Shown here in pieces: positions 10,655 through 21,436 of a DNA stretch of 64,000 nt. The stretch spans positions 12,175,001 to 12,239,000 of the forward strand of contig OX940866.1 in the NCBI GenBank assembly GCA_954871525.1. Reading direction: 5' to 3'. The position numbers were made by a program, and so were the translations under genes. Each line of letters opens with the position of its first letter. Position 1 is the first letter of the stretch. The stretch comes from Parietaria judaica (taxonomy: Eukaryota > Streptophyta > Magnoliopsida > Rosales > Urticaceae). The notes below the pieces were generated by a model that was given only the letters and a program-made list of their open reading frames with translations, was not told the origin of the DNA and made no database searches.

Positions 10655-13600
10655 ATGGCTTCTAGAGAATGGATGAAGGAAAATAGATTGAGCGATGCTT
10701 ACCGACGAGGTATTCAAGAGTTTGTGGATGTTGTTACATTAAATTGTAGAAAAGGAGAATTTATTCGGTGTCCTTGTCTTATATGTGGAAATTTAGTTTC
10801 AAAATCGATGAAGGATGTCGAATCGCATTTATTTGCGTTTGGTATAATGAGTTCATATGATCATTGGTACTTTCACGGGGAAAAAATTCGTGGTAGAAGA
10901 GTCGATGATTATGTACACGAACAAGACGTCGAAGAGGATGATGTGAATGGTATGTTGAATCGCGCCGAAGAGGATTATGTGGGACAACCGGAATTATTTG
11001 AGTCGATGGTGGGTGATTTTGAAGCTCCTTTGTTTAATGGGTGTAAGCGTTCGAAAATAGGGTTCTTGGTGACTTTATTTCATTTGAAGGCGGCAGGAGC
11101 TTGGTCAAATACTAGCTTTACGCTATTGTTGGAAGCTCTTCGGGATGTGCTTCCGGATGGAAATAGAGTGCCATTATCCATGTATGACGCAAAGAAGACG
11201 TTAGGGTTGTTAGGTCTTAAGTTCGATAAGCTTCATGCATGTCCTAAGGATTGCGTACTGTATAGGAATGAGCATGAATATTTAATGGAATGTCCGGTGT
11301 GTGGTGAGTCAAGGTGGAAGATAGGGAAGAAGCCTCACGACGGTGTGAAAGGGGTTCCGCAAAAATTATTATGGTACATCCCCCCGTTGACGCGCTTTAG
11401 ACGCATGTTTAACAACCCCACTCACGCAAAGAACATGATTTGGCACTCAAAAAACCGCAGTAAGGATGGCGTTATAAGACATCCCGTTGATGCTGCACAG
11501 TGGAAATCTTTTGACGCCCATCATCCGGAATTCAGTGCAGATCACAGGAATTTGCGTCTCGGTTTAGCCACCGATGGGATGAATCCATTTGGTAACATGA
11601 GTAGTCGATATAGTGTTTGGCCAGTAATACTCATCAACTACAACCTCCCTCCGAAATTGTGTATGAAGCGTAAGTTCTTAATGTTGACACTTTTAATCTC
11701 GGGACCGAGCCAACCCGGAAATGACATGGATGTCTACTTGGCACCATTGATCGACTATTTGAAGATTATGTGGGAGGAAAGAATGACGATCATGGATGCG
11801 CACCTTCAAGAAGAGTTCATATTGAAAGCAATGCTAATGTGGACAATCAACGACTTCCCGGCGTACGGGAACTTGTCAGGTTACTCAGTTAAAAGCAAAA
11901 TTGGTTGTCCTGTTTGCATAAAAGATACATGTTCGACCCGGTTGAAGCATGGGAAGAAGACAGTTTTTCTAGATCATCGGAGATTTTTACAGTTAAATCA
12001 CCCGTACAGGAAGAATGCGAAGAAGTTTAATGGACGTCAAGAATTTCGAAGACCTCCAAGAATTTTAAACGGCGAAGATGTCTATAAGTTGATTTGCGAA
12101 GAGACTTATCCGGTGCTCGGAAAAAGAAAAATTAGGGGTAAGAAAAAGTCGTATGAAGATAGACCGTTCAAGAAAGTATCAATTTTATATGAACTCCCGT
12201 ACTGGAAGTCGCATTATGTTCGTCATTGTTTGGACGTTATGCACATTGAAAAAAATGTATGTGAGGCAATTGTCGGTACTTTGCTTGATGATCCAAATAA
12301 AACAAAGGACGGGAAGAAAGCTCGAGAAGATCTCGTTGAATTGGGTATAAGACCGAATTTGCATCCCGAGACTCAAGGAAAAAAGACATTTTTACCACCA
12401 GCTGTGCACACGTTATCTCGAGCGGAACGAAGGAAGTTTTGTGAATGGCTTGCGGCCGTAAAAGTTCCTGAATGTCATTCGTCAAACTACAAGAGGTTTG
12501 TATCTATGAAGAATTTGAGACTTATCGGAATGAAGACTCACGATTGTCATATGTTGCTTCAACAAATACTTCCTCTTGCTTTGCGAGGTTTTTTGTCAAA
12601 GGAAGTTCGATATGCCATTTCCAAGTTTTGTGAGTTTTTCAACAAAATTTGTGCCAAAACACTTAAGATATTGAAACTCGATGAAATACAGGCGGACTTG
12701 GTTAAAACCCTATGCATGCTCGAGACGTTCTTTCCACCCTCATTTTTCGACATCATGATTCACTTAACTGTTCATTTAGTACGCGAAGTGAAGTTTTGTG
12801 GACCTATATTTTTACGGTGGATGTATCCAATTGAGCGATATATGAAAGTCTTGAAAGGATATGTGAAGAATTACAATCGGCCAGAAGGGAGCATTGTCGA
12901 GTGTTATATGGCGGAGGAGTCGGTTGAATTTTGTGCTGAGCATTGCGCGAAGGCTCCGCCAATTGGGGTGCCTAAACTCGCCATTGCGGAATCAAAAGGC
13001 TTGTCCTCAGGTAATAATTTGATATATTATAATTTCATTTATAATTAATAATAAGTATGATGTTTTAATGCGCGGGAAATCCTTCAACTGTCAACCGAAA
13101 AGAATGGGAGCAAGCCGTTCTATATGTATTGCACAATTCACCCGGTATGGAGCCCTTTATTGATGTGCATGTGAATGAGTTGATGCGTATTTATCCAAAA
13201 AAGTCAAAAAATGAAAAATGGCTACAAGAAGAGCACAACCGTACGTTTCCAAAGTGGTTCGATGGATATTTATATCCAAGAAGAAAGCATTATGATGAGT
13301 CCCTATTGAAGATCTTTGGTGGCCCTTCACAAGTAATAATCAGGTACACATCGTGGTACGTTAACGGGTACACGTTTTACACAAGGGAAAGAGACGAAAA
13401 ACACCCCGTGCAAAACAGTGGTGTTACATTATTTGCGGAAGGAATGCATGTTGCGTCGGCCAAGGATAAGAATCCAGTACAAGCTATTATGAGCTACTAC
13501 GGCTATGTAGAAGATATTTGGGAGCTAGATTATTGTGGTTCGCGAGTTGCATTGTTTAAGTGCAAATGGGCGGACAACAACTACGTAAAAGTCGACGACG

Positions 13601-13882
13601 ACGGAGTTACAGTGGTTGACTTTAGGCAAGTGGGCTACGCTAATGATTCATTTATAATGGCATCCCAAGCAAATCAAGTGTTTTATGTCTCGGACCCGAT
13701 TGATCCAGTGTTTTATGAAGGCGAAAAACGTAGAAGAATATTTCGACGAAGAAGCCGTAGACATCACAACCATCGCACCATTTTCGAAGAAGCTACCGAG
13801 CATTGATGAGGTTGAGAACTTTGATGATGATGACGTTTCCAAGTTGCGACGTCTAGATATCCCGTCAACAGAAATTGAATAA
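10655..13882 (+). pseudogene. CACTA module B: TNP2-type transposase
   Basis: The main open exon runs from ATG 10655 to a likely donor near 13010 (ctcag|gtaata). It starts with a transposase-associated N-terminal domain (residues about 5-80; RCPCLICGN, HGE). It continues into the TNP2/transposase_21 core with DGMNPFGNMSSRYSVWPVI and NYNLPPKLCMK, then a DUF4218-like block ending near RPEGSIVECYMAEE. The second exon from about 13060 has a DUF4216-like segment (TSWYVNGYTFYTRERDEK). Near 13715-13725 a one-base frameshift moves the C-terminus to another frame, which ends at 13882. The acceptor of exon 2 is not obvious. The protein would bind the CACTA ends and catalyse cut-and-paste transposition. 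The frameshift affects only the tail, so partial function cannot be excluded. Confidence 0.88.
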
Positions 13883-14156
13883 AATAATAATAAGTTTTTA
13901 TGAGTACTTATTTTATGTTTAAACATTTGTTATTATTTCATAATATAATTTCTTAATGTGATTTTAGTTATAATGTGAGACATTTTTTTAATTTTTTCAA
14001 TGCTCGATATAATTATTGATATCATCAATGCTCGATATTAAATGTGAAAACACATTTAAGCTTTTTAATATTAAATGTGAAAACACATTTCTCTATAATA
14101 TTATAATAATAAGAATTTATAAGATTTTTAGTAATATATGAATTTAATAATAAGTT

Positions 14157-14224
14157 GGCTACCCTAACCCTAAACCCTAAACCCTAAATCCTCAACCCTA
14201 AACCCTAAACCATAAACCCTAAAT
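14157..14224. repeat. Interstitial telomere-type repeat inside the CACTA element
   Basis: About eight units of CCCTAAA or close variants (ccctaaa, ccctaac, cctcaac, ccataaa) lie head to tail, about 280 bp after the transposase stop. Plant telomeres use this unit. Here it is degenerate and internal to a transposon. Confidence 0.85.
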
Positions 14225-14529
14225 GAATGAGTTGGTGTTATCAACTTAAGCGAACCAAAAAAACCCTACAAATATAGAGATATTCTTCATCGAAAACTAT
14301 AGAATATGGTTTCAATGAGGTAACATATATTGTGTAATAATTAAAACGTATATTAATTAACATCAATTTTTCAACTTTTCAACAACTTCATGAATATTTT
14401 ACTTTAATTTTTTAAACTATTTTATCAAATATAATATAGTATAATTTAATAATAATAATCTAATCTAAGAGTGATAAAACAGATTTTATATTTTTTCGAA
14501 GTGTAAAAGATCGGAAAAAATAATAAATC

Positions 14530-15010
14530 GTTATACGCCGCGGCATATATTTTTAAGCCACGGCGCGTCATGGATTTGAAGCACTACCCGCCGCAACAAA
14601 TATTTGATTGCCGCGGCTAGGTTGTTCAACGACACATAAATGTGTCGTCAGAACATTACTCGCCGCGGCTAACAGAAACAAGCCGCGGCGGGTTCTGCAC
14701 CAAAGTAACCCGTGGCTACGGGTTGGATTTTATGTATACCGCGCCGCGGCAAATATTGTCTTGCCGCGGCTAGGTTGTTCGACGACACATAAATGTGTCG
14801 TCAGAACATTACTCGCCGCGGCTAACCGAAACAAGCCGCGGCGGGTTCTGCACCAAAGTAACCCGTGGCTACGGGTTTGATTTTATGTATACCGCGCCGC
14901 GGCAAATATTGGCTTGCCGCGCCTAGGTTGTTCGACGACACATAAATGTGTCGTCAGAACATTACTCGCCGCGGCGAATTTATGTTCGCCGCGGCGAGAG
15001 TCGGGCTTCT
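14530..15010. repeat. Internal tandem CCGCGGC/palindrome array between CACTA modules B and C
   Basis: Roughly three copies of a unit of about 150 bp, each with ccgcggctaggttgttc, the palindrome CGACACATAAATGTGTCG, 'cagaacattactcgccgcgg' and 'gggttctgcaccaaagtaacc'. Copies centre near 14640, 14790 and 14943, the last one partial. An open frame through this array is a by-product of the repeat, not a gene. Confidence 0.85.
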
Positions 15011-15518
15011 GCACGACGTATATTGTTTTGAGTCGTCAAAATCCCAAATTTTCGATTTCTTTTCACCTTTAATCAGATTCCCTCCATTTTTCTCTCTCAT
15101 TTCAGCCTTTCCCTCCTTTTTTTCTTCACTTCTCACTTTAGTTCTCTTCTCTCTTTCTCTCATCCTCTTTACCCTCCTTCTCTCTCTTTCTCTAGACGTT
15201 GCCGTTGCAGTCGCCGTCGCCGTCGCTGGGAGGAGAATCCGAGCCACCAACTAGTCTACTCTCTTGAACAAGGTTAGAATGCGAGCCCTAAATTCATATT
15301 ACATTTTTCATGTATTTTTGTGTTAAAATAGTATTGTTTATAGTTTGTGAGATGATATTTTGATGATATAGAGAATATCTCTTAGTGGGTTGATGAATTT
15401 GTTGTTGCTTTTTTGTTCTTGTTGATTCTTGTTATGGTTTGTTGTTGGGTTTATAATTAATTTGATGATTTGGTTGGTTGTTGTTGGTCATGGGTCTAGG
15501 AATACTTGCTATTACACT

Positions 15519-16320
15519 ATGTCGAAACGAGACGAATCACCCGAACGGTGAGATGTCGGATCGAGAATCTTCACCCGAACTTGAAGAAACTAGGCTATCA
15601 CCCGGTTAGTTCATATTTATTTGCATTGGTAATTGTTGTATTCGTCTAGTTTCTAAGATTGAGTTAATTATATTAGGCGAGAAATAAACAAAACAAAGAA
15701 GAAATCTAAAAGCTCAAGGAAGAAGAAAAGTGACTCTATTAAAAAGAGTCACTTTATCAAAGCATAAGGGGGAAAAAATCTGTGTTAAATTTGATGAGAA
15801 AAAGCAACCGGAAGATACGGAAGGTGATCTTTTAGGAAGTTGGATTGGTGTGTGTACTCGGGAGTTCGCTCCAATAACTATAATCGATTGGAGAGATAAA
15901 AAACATGATAAGGTGAAAGAATGGATATGGAATGAAATCGAGCAAGCATTCGTTGTTCCACCATGGTTCAAGGGAAAATGTTTGTCAAGTGCATCGAATG
16001 CGGCAAGACAATTCCGGTACGATCTCGGTACCCTATTCAAGAGAGATGGCACGGATAAAGAAATTTATAATCGACCGGATATTGTTGAGAAGTATTACAC
16101 GAGCATCACGGCCGAAGTGTGGAAGGAGTTTGTGAATAGTAGATTAAGCAAAAGGTTCGCTAAACTCTCGAAGCAAAATAAAGCTCATAGAGAGCAAGTA
16201 GAATACCTTGCACATACGGGTCGAAACGGATATCGGAAGATTGATCAAAAAATTGTAAGGGTTCTAATTTTGTATTTTTTAATCTTACTTTATTGCCAAG
16301 CATCGAATAACGTGTGAGTG
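15519..16320 (+). pseudogene. CACTA module C, first half: transposase_24 (Ptta/En/Spm)-like region
   Basis: A probable first exon starts MSKRDESPE at 15519 with a one-base shift near 15551, then reads MSDRESSPELEE up to a donor at about 15602. The main exon (about 15677-16254) contains the plant transposase_24-like pattern GSWIGVCTREFAPI, SSASNAARQFRYDLG and SRLSKRFAKLSKQNKAHREQ, followed by HTGRNGY. This domain is usually fused or adjacent to an Ulp1 protease in plant CACTA elements, which fits the next module. Frame changes in the 5' part suggest decay, but the main exon is open. Exact exon borders are uncertain. Confidence 0.65.
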
Positions 16321-16445
16321 CATTGGCTATCGATTTGTCAAAGGTATGTTTTCTATTTTTCGCCTACTTATTTCCTAATGATTTGAAAATATGGATAATT
16401 TGTTCTAGTTGTACTTATAGTATGTTAATTTGTATATATTTGTAG

Positions 16446-17115
16446 TTATTTATTACAAACATACATGCTAAAAAGTGATAAGAAGGACTTGTACGGTTTC
16501 ATTCCGCCGTATAACGATTTGAACTACAACCGTCACGCCGAAAAAGAAAGGAGGACAGAAGAATTGAATGATGACGTGGTTGTTTGCTTCAACAATATAA
16601 AAAAATGCAAGAGAGACAAATTGTGGTTGATGCCATACAATAGTCACAATCATTGGACTCTCCTCGTGTATAATCCTTGGCGCAATAGTGTGATCTTATT
16701 CGATTCACTTAAAAGTTCAAGAGGTTTGAATCCGCATTTAACCGAGTTTTTTGAAGAGTAAGTTCCTTTTTCAATATTGAATTATGTTTTTTTATTATTG
16801 ATGTTTCAAATAAAAAATTCCGTATATTTAACTTTTAACTTTTTTTGTAGGCTAGGGAAAAAGTTCAAGTTACACCATTCAACCGGCATGAATTTGCACT
16901 CGGCGGTGAAAGTGACGATTTCAAAAACATGTCCGAAACAACCGGGAAATCACGAGTGCGGATATTTCGTCATGAGGTTCATGCACGACATCATCATCAA
17001 GGATACTTCGTATGTTGATAAAAAATATATATATAGTTCAAAAGAGATAGATTTTCTTAGAGTTAGATTAGGTTTATTATTTCTTCAAAAATATTCTAAG
17101 TATGATGAAGAATAG
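16446..17115 (+). CDS. CACTA module C, second half: Ulp1-like cysteine protease (C48) domain
   Basis: Two exons, about 16446-16757 and 16851-17115, joined in frame by a GT-AG intron. The C48 catalytic residues are all present: His in SHNHWTLLVY (16651), Asp in ILFDSLKSS (16702), Gln in CPKQPGNHECGYF (16939) and Cys in the same motif (16957). Ulp1 proteases cut SUMO from proteins. Copies carried by plant CACTA and MULE elements may counter host silencing or process transposon proteins, but that role is unproven. It probably forms the C-terminus of the protein starting at about 15.5 kb. Stop TAG is at 17113-17115. Confidence 0.8.
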
Positions 17116-17329
17116 AATACATTCTTAGGTATATGGACACGGGTTCTATTTGTAATTATGAACGATACTTTTTGTAGGTACGGAAGTATATTTTGTATAA
17201 ATCGGTTAATTTTGTAATTTATTTTATAAAATATATATTATTCACAGGGGATACAAAGCATCCGGGCGATATTTTCGCCCGGTTTTTTTAATTTTATATG
17301 GGCATATTCGACGACGCATGGAAAACCAT

Positions 17330-17880
17330 CGTGGGAAGTGGAATATTTTGGCCAATCGGGCTGCAAATAGTCGCGGCAAACATAAATGTGCCGCGGCGTG
17401 TTTTAATCCGACGACGCATAAAAGTGTCGTCGGAATGAAACCTGCCGCGGCGCAAAAAAAGACGCCGCGGCGCACATTTTGCAGGGGAGATTAATTATGG
17501 GTTCTTTGTGTATAATCGCCGCGGCTAAGTTAAATTCGCCGCGGCTGATTATGTTCCGACGACACTTACTATGTGTCGTTGGACAAAGTTCGCCGCGGCG
17601 CGTTTATATTTGCCGCGGCGAATTAGACTGGTTATATGGGTTCTGTGTGAATAATTGCCGCGGCTAAGATAAATTCGCCGCGGCTGATTATGTTCCAACG
17701 ACACTTACTATGTGTCGTTGGAAAAAGTTAGCCGCGGCGCGTTTATATTTGCCGACGACACTTATTAATTATCGTCGGACCCATATTTCGACGACGTAAG
17801 TTTTTCCGTCGTCGGATATCCAACGACGGTGGATCCGATGACACATAATAAGTGTAGTCGAATCTTCCAACTACACTTTT
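17330..17880. repeat. Right subterminal repeat region of the CACTA element
   Basis: Dense ccgcggc motifs and four acgac-type palindromes (near 17410, 17557, 17697 and 17755), ending in the series aagtgtagtcg next to the terminal repeat. The units 'cgccgcggctaagttaaattcgc' and 'gttccgacgacacttactatg' recur about 145 bp apart. Confidence 0.8.
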
Positions 17881-17916
17881 TAAGTGTAGTCGTATCCCTT
17901 ATTTTTAGTAGTGCTT

Positions 17917-20753
17917 ATGTTTGATGATGAATGAGTTACATGCATGTTGTTGGAATTAGGGTTATGATGAAGTCCGATTTGGTCAGGGTCTTAACCCAGC
18001 CAAATAAACTCCAAATTAAGCAAATTACATATGTATGGATATATCTAGATGTATAATATAACATACTAAAAATTTAGGAACATCCATCGTACGGTTTTTA
18101 AGATATAAGCCACGCACCATTCATGCTCCAGGTTGTTTTTCACTTCCAGGCAGATCTGGAAATTGAGAATTAGAACACGTTTTCATCACCCTAAAGTTAT
18201 TTTAAATTCATAATAAAATTGTATGATTAAGGTATGGATCTTATAGAAGTAATATAATTGGTTTTACTGAAAAATAATCGATGGTTAATCAGAAAATAAT
18301 TATGGAGTGACGACATGCAAAGTCGTTTCCAGTTTTTATGAAGATTGTGATTGGTGTTGGAAAAATATTTTAAATGATGATCAAAGATTTAAATAAATAC
18401 GGGGATAAAAAATATATGTTATATATATGTTAATTAAGGAGCTACATTGATTAGTTTTGTTCCAAAATAATCTCTGACTGATTTTATAAAAATCACGCAC
18501 TGAAGGTCGCGAACCGTTTCATCAAAAAAGGCAGATTTGAATGATGCTTAAGAAAAAAAATTGTACAACTAAATAAATGAAAGTATTTTCTAAAATTAAA
18601 AGTAAAAATTATATATAAGATCAGTATAGAGCTAACAAAATTTGTTTCATGTTAAAATGAGCTTCCATTTATCGGATTAAAATTTATAGAGCAAACGTAT
18701 ACGAGTATCTTATTATTGGGGCAGATTTGTAATTCGAAATTAAAATGGTTTTAATTGGAAGTACTTGAATTATTTTATGAAAATAAAACATTGAGTTTTA
18801 AGTTTAAGAACTTATGAAAGCTAAATAAATTGATGACCATGAAGAATGCTCATACTCGAGGTTGTTTCGGATTTTCAAAGTAAATATTATGTTTTCAAAA
18901 TATGAAGATACACAACTCAAAATTTTATTGAAAGAGAATAATTAATAACAAAGTATCATATATTTTCAAAATAAATAAGTATGATACTTTCATATGTTAT
19001 AAATAAGAATACTCAATCGACCGATCGTTCGGCCGATCTTCTTGTAACTTTTTAGGATGATTTATATTATTTAACTATAATCAAAATGTCAAAACTATTT
19101 TATCAAATATTTAACCCATTTTGGGTAACTGATTTAAGTTTGAAAGAATTTAGGTTTCGGAATAGATGACTTGGCCGATCTATGCTATGGGTCGAACCCC
19201 TAAACGACATGACAAACTAGTCAACCGATCGCCAGTAACTTATCATAACCCGATGAAAAATAATCACTTCCTAATCAGCTCGTTGAGCCGATTGGCACCT
19301 CTAGAGATTAGTCGATTGTGTAATAAAAGTGTTTCCGATCAACACCATCAATATTGCCTTATTGATTTCTAAATGACTGAAATGAATAAATGGATGGATG
19401 TATACCTAGATCAATAACATTATACCATAAGTACCCTAGGATTCCAACAACGTAGAGTATGCATGTCAACCTGGATCCAAGAGACTGACGAGTTGTCTGG
19501 TCGGATCAAACAGGGAAGTAGGGTGTCCACATTCACGATAGACTGTAGCTTGAAGTGCAGCGAGGACACCAGGTGAGTACAGATCTCACTACATCATGAA
19601 TAGTTTTCAAAAGGAAAATGGAATATGTCATGATATGAATATATGTGACGTTTGGGAGAATTGACTCCAATACGCGAATGATTGATATAAGTGATCCCTT
19701 ATGGTCACTTATAGAATTACGTGGATTGATGTGAATATCATGATGTTAATGTGTCATGCTATACCAAGTAAAAATATTGGATTAATGCATGATGAAGTAT
19801 AATGAAACTAATGATTGACGGAACTTGATTTATGTCATATTGCATGTAGACATGAATAGGGTCACCTTAATTAAAAAGATGACCAACGTTTTCAAAGATC
19901 CCGTCGTGCCACCCGATCGGGATATAAACATGTTATAAATGGGGCTTAAAGCCCAATGTCGTGATGGCTGGGGACCTTGCAACCCTCGGAACATTTGCGG
20001 CTGCGCGCAATTGCCACGTACACATATGGGTGATCACCAAGCAAGACAGGGCCAATCCCTTGAGCCATTTAAAGGAAATTAATGTAATGTTTTCAAAAAG
20101 AAATAATAATCAAGCATAACTGGACATACATATATGCATGATTGACATATGTTTTTGTGAGGAAATTTTCTTTACTTGCTGAGCGTAAGCTCACATTTAT
20201 GTGTTCATGCTGTAGGTAAGAAACGCATAGCATGATTCTTCATGATGGGCTTGCGAAGGAACGGTGATGTGCGTTTTGGTTATGGGTCAGGATGGGCAAC
20301 CACAAATGTTCCTCATGTTTTGATAAACAAACTATTTTGACGTATGTTTTATTAACTATGAATTATGTTTGGGAGTAGACTATTTATATTAACTCCCTAT
20401 GTTAAGAATTTACGTAAGAAATTACTGTCTCGGGTTCATAATCCGAGTTAACGAGTACAAAGTATCATAATGAACATTTCTAAAATAATTTTGGTAAACC
20501 ATATAACAAGCCTTCAGATTTTATGAAGGTATCATGTTTCGACGATTGTCCGATAATGTTCCCTTTTAAATATTTTACGATGAAGTATTAATCTTAAATT
20601 CTTTATTGGAAGTTTAAGACGTGCGTACTTAAAAGTACAAGCAAGACGATGTTTAAAAAAAATTATTCCTAAATTTCACAACAAACTTTTTTTTAAGTTA
20701 ATAAAGAAAGCAAGTTTTATATCGTAACGGTCGGCGCTAAGCCGGGTGTTACA
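17917..20753. other. Right part of the Gypsy-type solo LTR
   Basis: Non-coding. Continues the LTR after the CACTA insertion. It includes the GC-richer stretch 19440-19590 and ends GGGTGTTACA. No open frame with family motifs was found. Confidence 0.6.
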
Positions 20754-21436
20754 GTGTGGGCTACGCTAAAAACCATGCACATGGGTGCAGATCGCATCTG
20801 AGATGCAAAAGTCCAAACCTTGAAGAGTGAATTCGAGGTTCTTTGGATGAGAGACGGCGAGTCAATTGACGACTTTGCCATGAAACTCACGTCCATTGTG
20901 ACCGGTATCCACTCTCTAGGAGACAAGGTGGATGAAACCACAGTTGTCAAGAAATTCCTTACAGCCGTGCCACACAGGTACATGAAGATCGTGACATCGA
21001 TTGAGCAGTTCGGCGATCTCAATACCATGACGGTCGAAAAGGTTGTTGGTCGCCTCAAAGCCCACGAGGAGAGACTTTAGAAGTTATGGTGACAAAGAAG
21101 AGGAGAAGCACCTCATGCTCACGCATGAAGAGTGGACGGCCAGACAGAAGAAAATTGGGGGAGTAAACTTTTCTTCTAGTTCTTGTGGTCGGAGTAGCTA
21201 CGGCGGAGACAACCGAGGACGTGGTAGAAATCGTGGACGAGAGCAAAGTCGAGACACGCGAGGTCGCCGCAGTGGTGCACCCTGTCAGGAAAACACGACC
21301 AGGAGAGACAATAGCACAATGAAGTGCTAGAATTGTCAGAAGCTTGGGCACTTTGCTTCAGAGTGCCGCAGTAGGAACCCAGGCGAGGAAGCGAATCTGA
21401 CAAGATTCCACGAAGACCAGCCGGTGTTGATGTTTG
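20754..21436 (+). pseudogene. Copia gag, C-terminal fragment with zinc knuckle
   Basis: Resumes gag after the solo LTR: WATLKTMHMGADRI, TGA at 20799-20801, then LKSEFEVLWMRDGESIDDFA and FLTAVPHRYMKIV. A one-base frameshift near 21077 is followed by DKEEEKHLMLTHEEW and an Arg/Gly-rich stretch. A CX2CX4HX4C zinc knuckle (KC-stop-NCQKLGHFASEC) carries TAG at 21328-21330, where Trp or a similar residue is expected. The fragment ends QPVLMF at the second solo LTR. Confidence 0.85.

Larger units (their letters stand above)
7453..17913 (+). mobile_element. CACTA (En/Spm) DNA transposon, 10.5 kb, with TNP2 transposase and Ulp1-like protease
   Basis: Termini are CACTACTACAAAT on the left and ATTTTTAGTAGTG on the right. 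The exact 3-bp duplication CTT (7450-7452, 17914-17916) is the CACTA signature. Three plus-strand modules lie inside: 7.8-9.8 kb (ORF with three nonsense codons), 10.6-13.9 kb (TNP2-type transposase) and 15.5-17.1 kb (transposase_24-like plus Ulp1 domain). Subterminal repeats rich in CCGCGGC and in ACGACAC/GTGTCGT palindromes occur at both ends and also between modules. The element sits in the Gypsy solo LTR in the Copia gag. Frameshifts and stops suggest it is not autonomous now. Confidence 0.92.
5863..20753. mobile_element. Solo LTR of a Gypsy-type retrotransposon inserted in Copia gag and itself split by CACTA
   Basis: Starts TGTAACGACCC and ends GGGTGTTACA, the inverted ends common in plant Gypsy LTRs. 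The flanks are GCGTG (5858-5862) and GTGTG (20754-20758), a 5-bp duplication with one mismatch. Excising the element rejoins the gag reading frame. Without the CACTA insertion (7453-17913 plus one CTT) it is about 4.4 kb, long for one LTR. I saw no second LTR copy and no gag-pol motif inside, so a solo LTR is the best reading. A region near 19540-19590 (cgaggacaccaggtgag) resembles the 3' half of long Gypsy LTRs. A large non-coding derivative is the alternative. Confidence 0.7.

Noticed and set aside
14608..14880. 90-codon frame with an internal duplicate
   Set aside because: Product of the CCGCGGC tandem array in the CACTA element.
10080..15010. CCGCGGC clusters considered as CpG-island promoters of host genes or as a CRISPR-like array
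   Set aside because: They match the element's own subterminal arrays, spacers are not unique and of constant size, and this is a plant nuclear sequence.
5863..20753. Complete Gypsy retrotransposon
   Set aside because: No second LTR, primer-binding site, or gag-pol motif was found in the non-CACTA part, so a solo LTR or non-coding derivative fits better.
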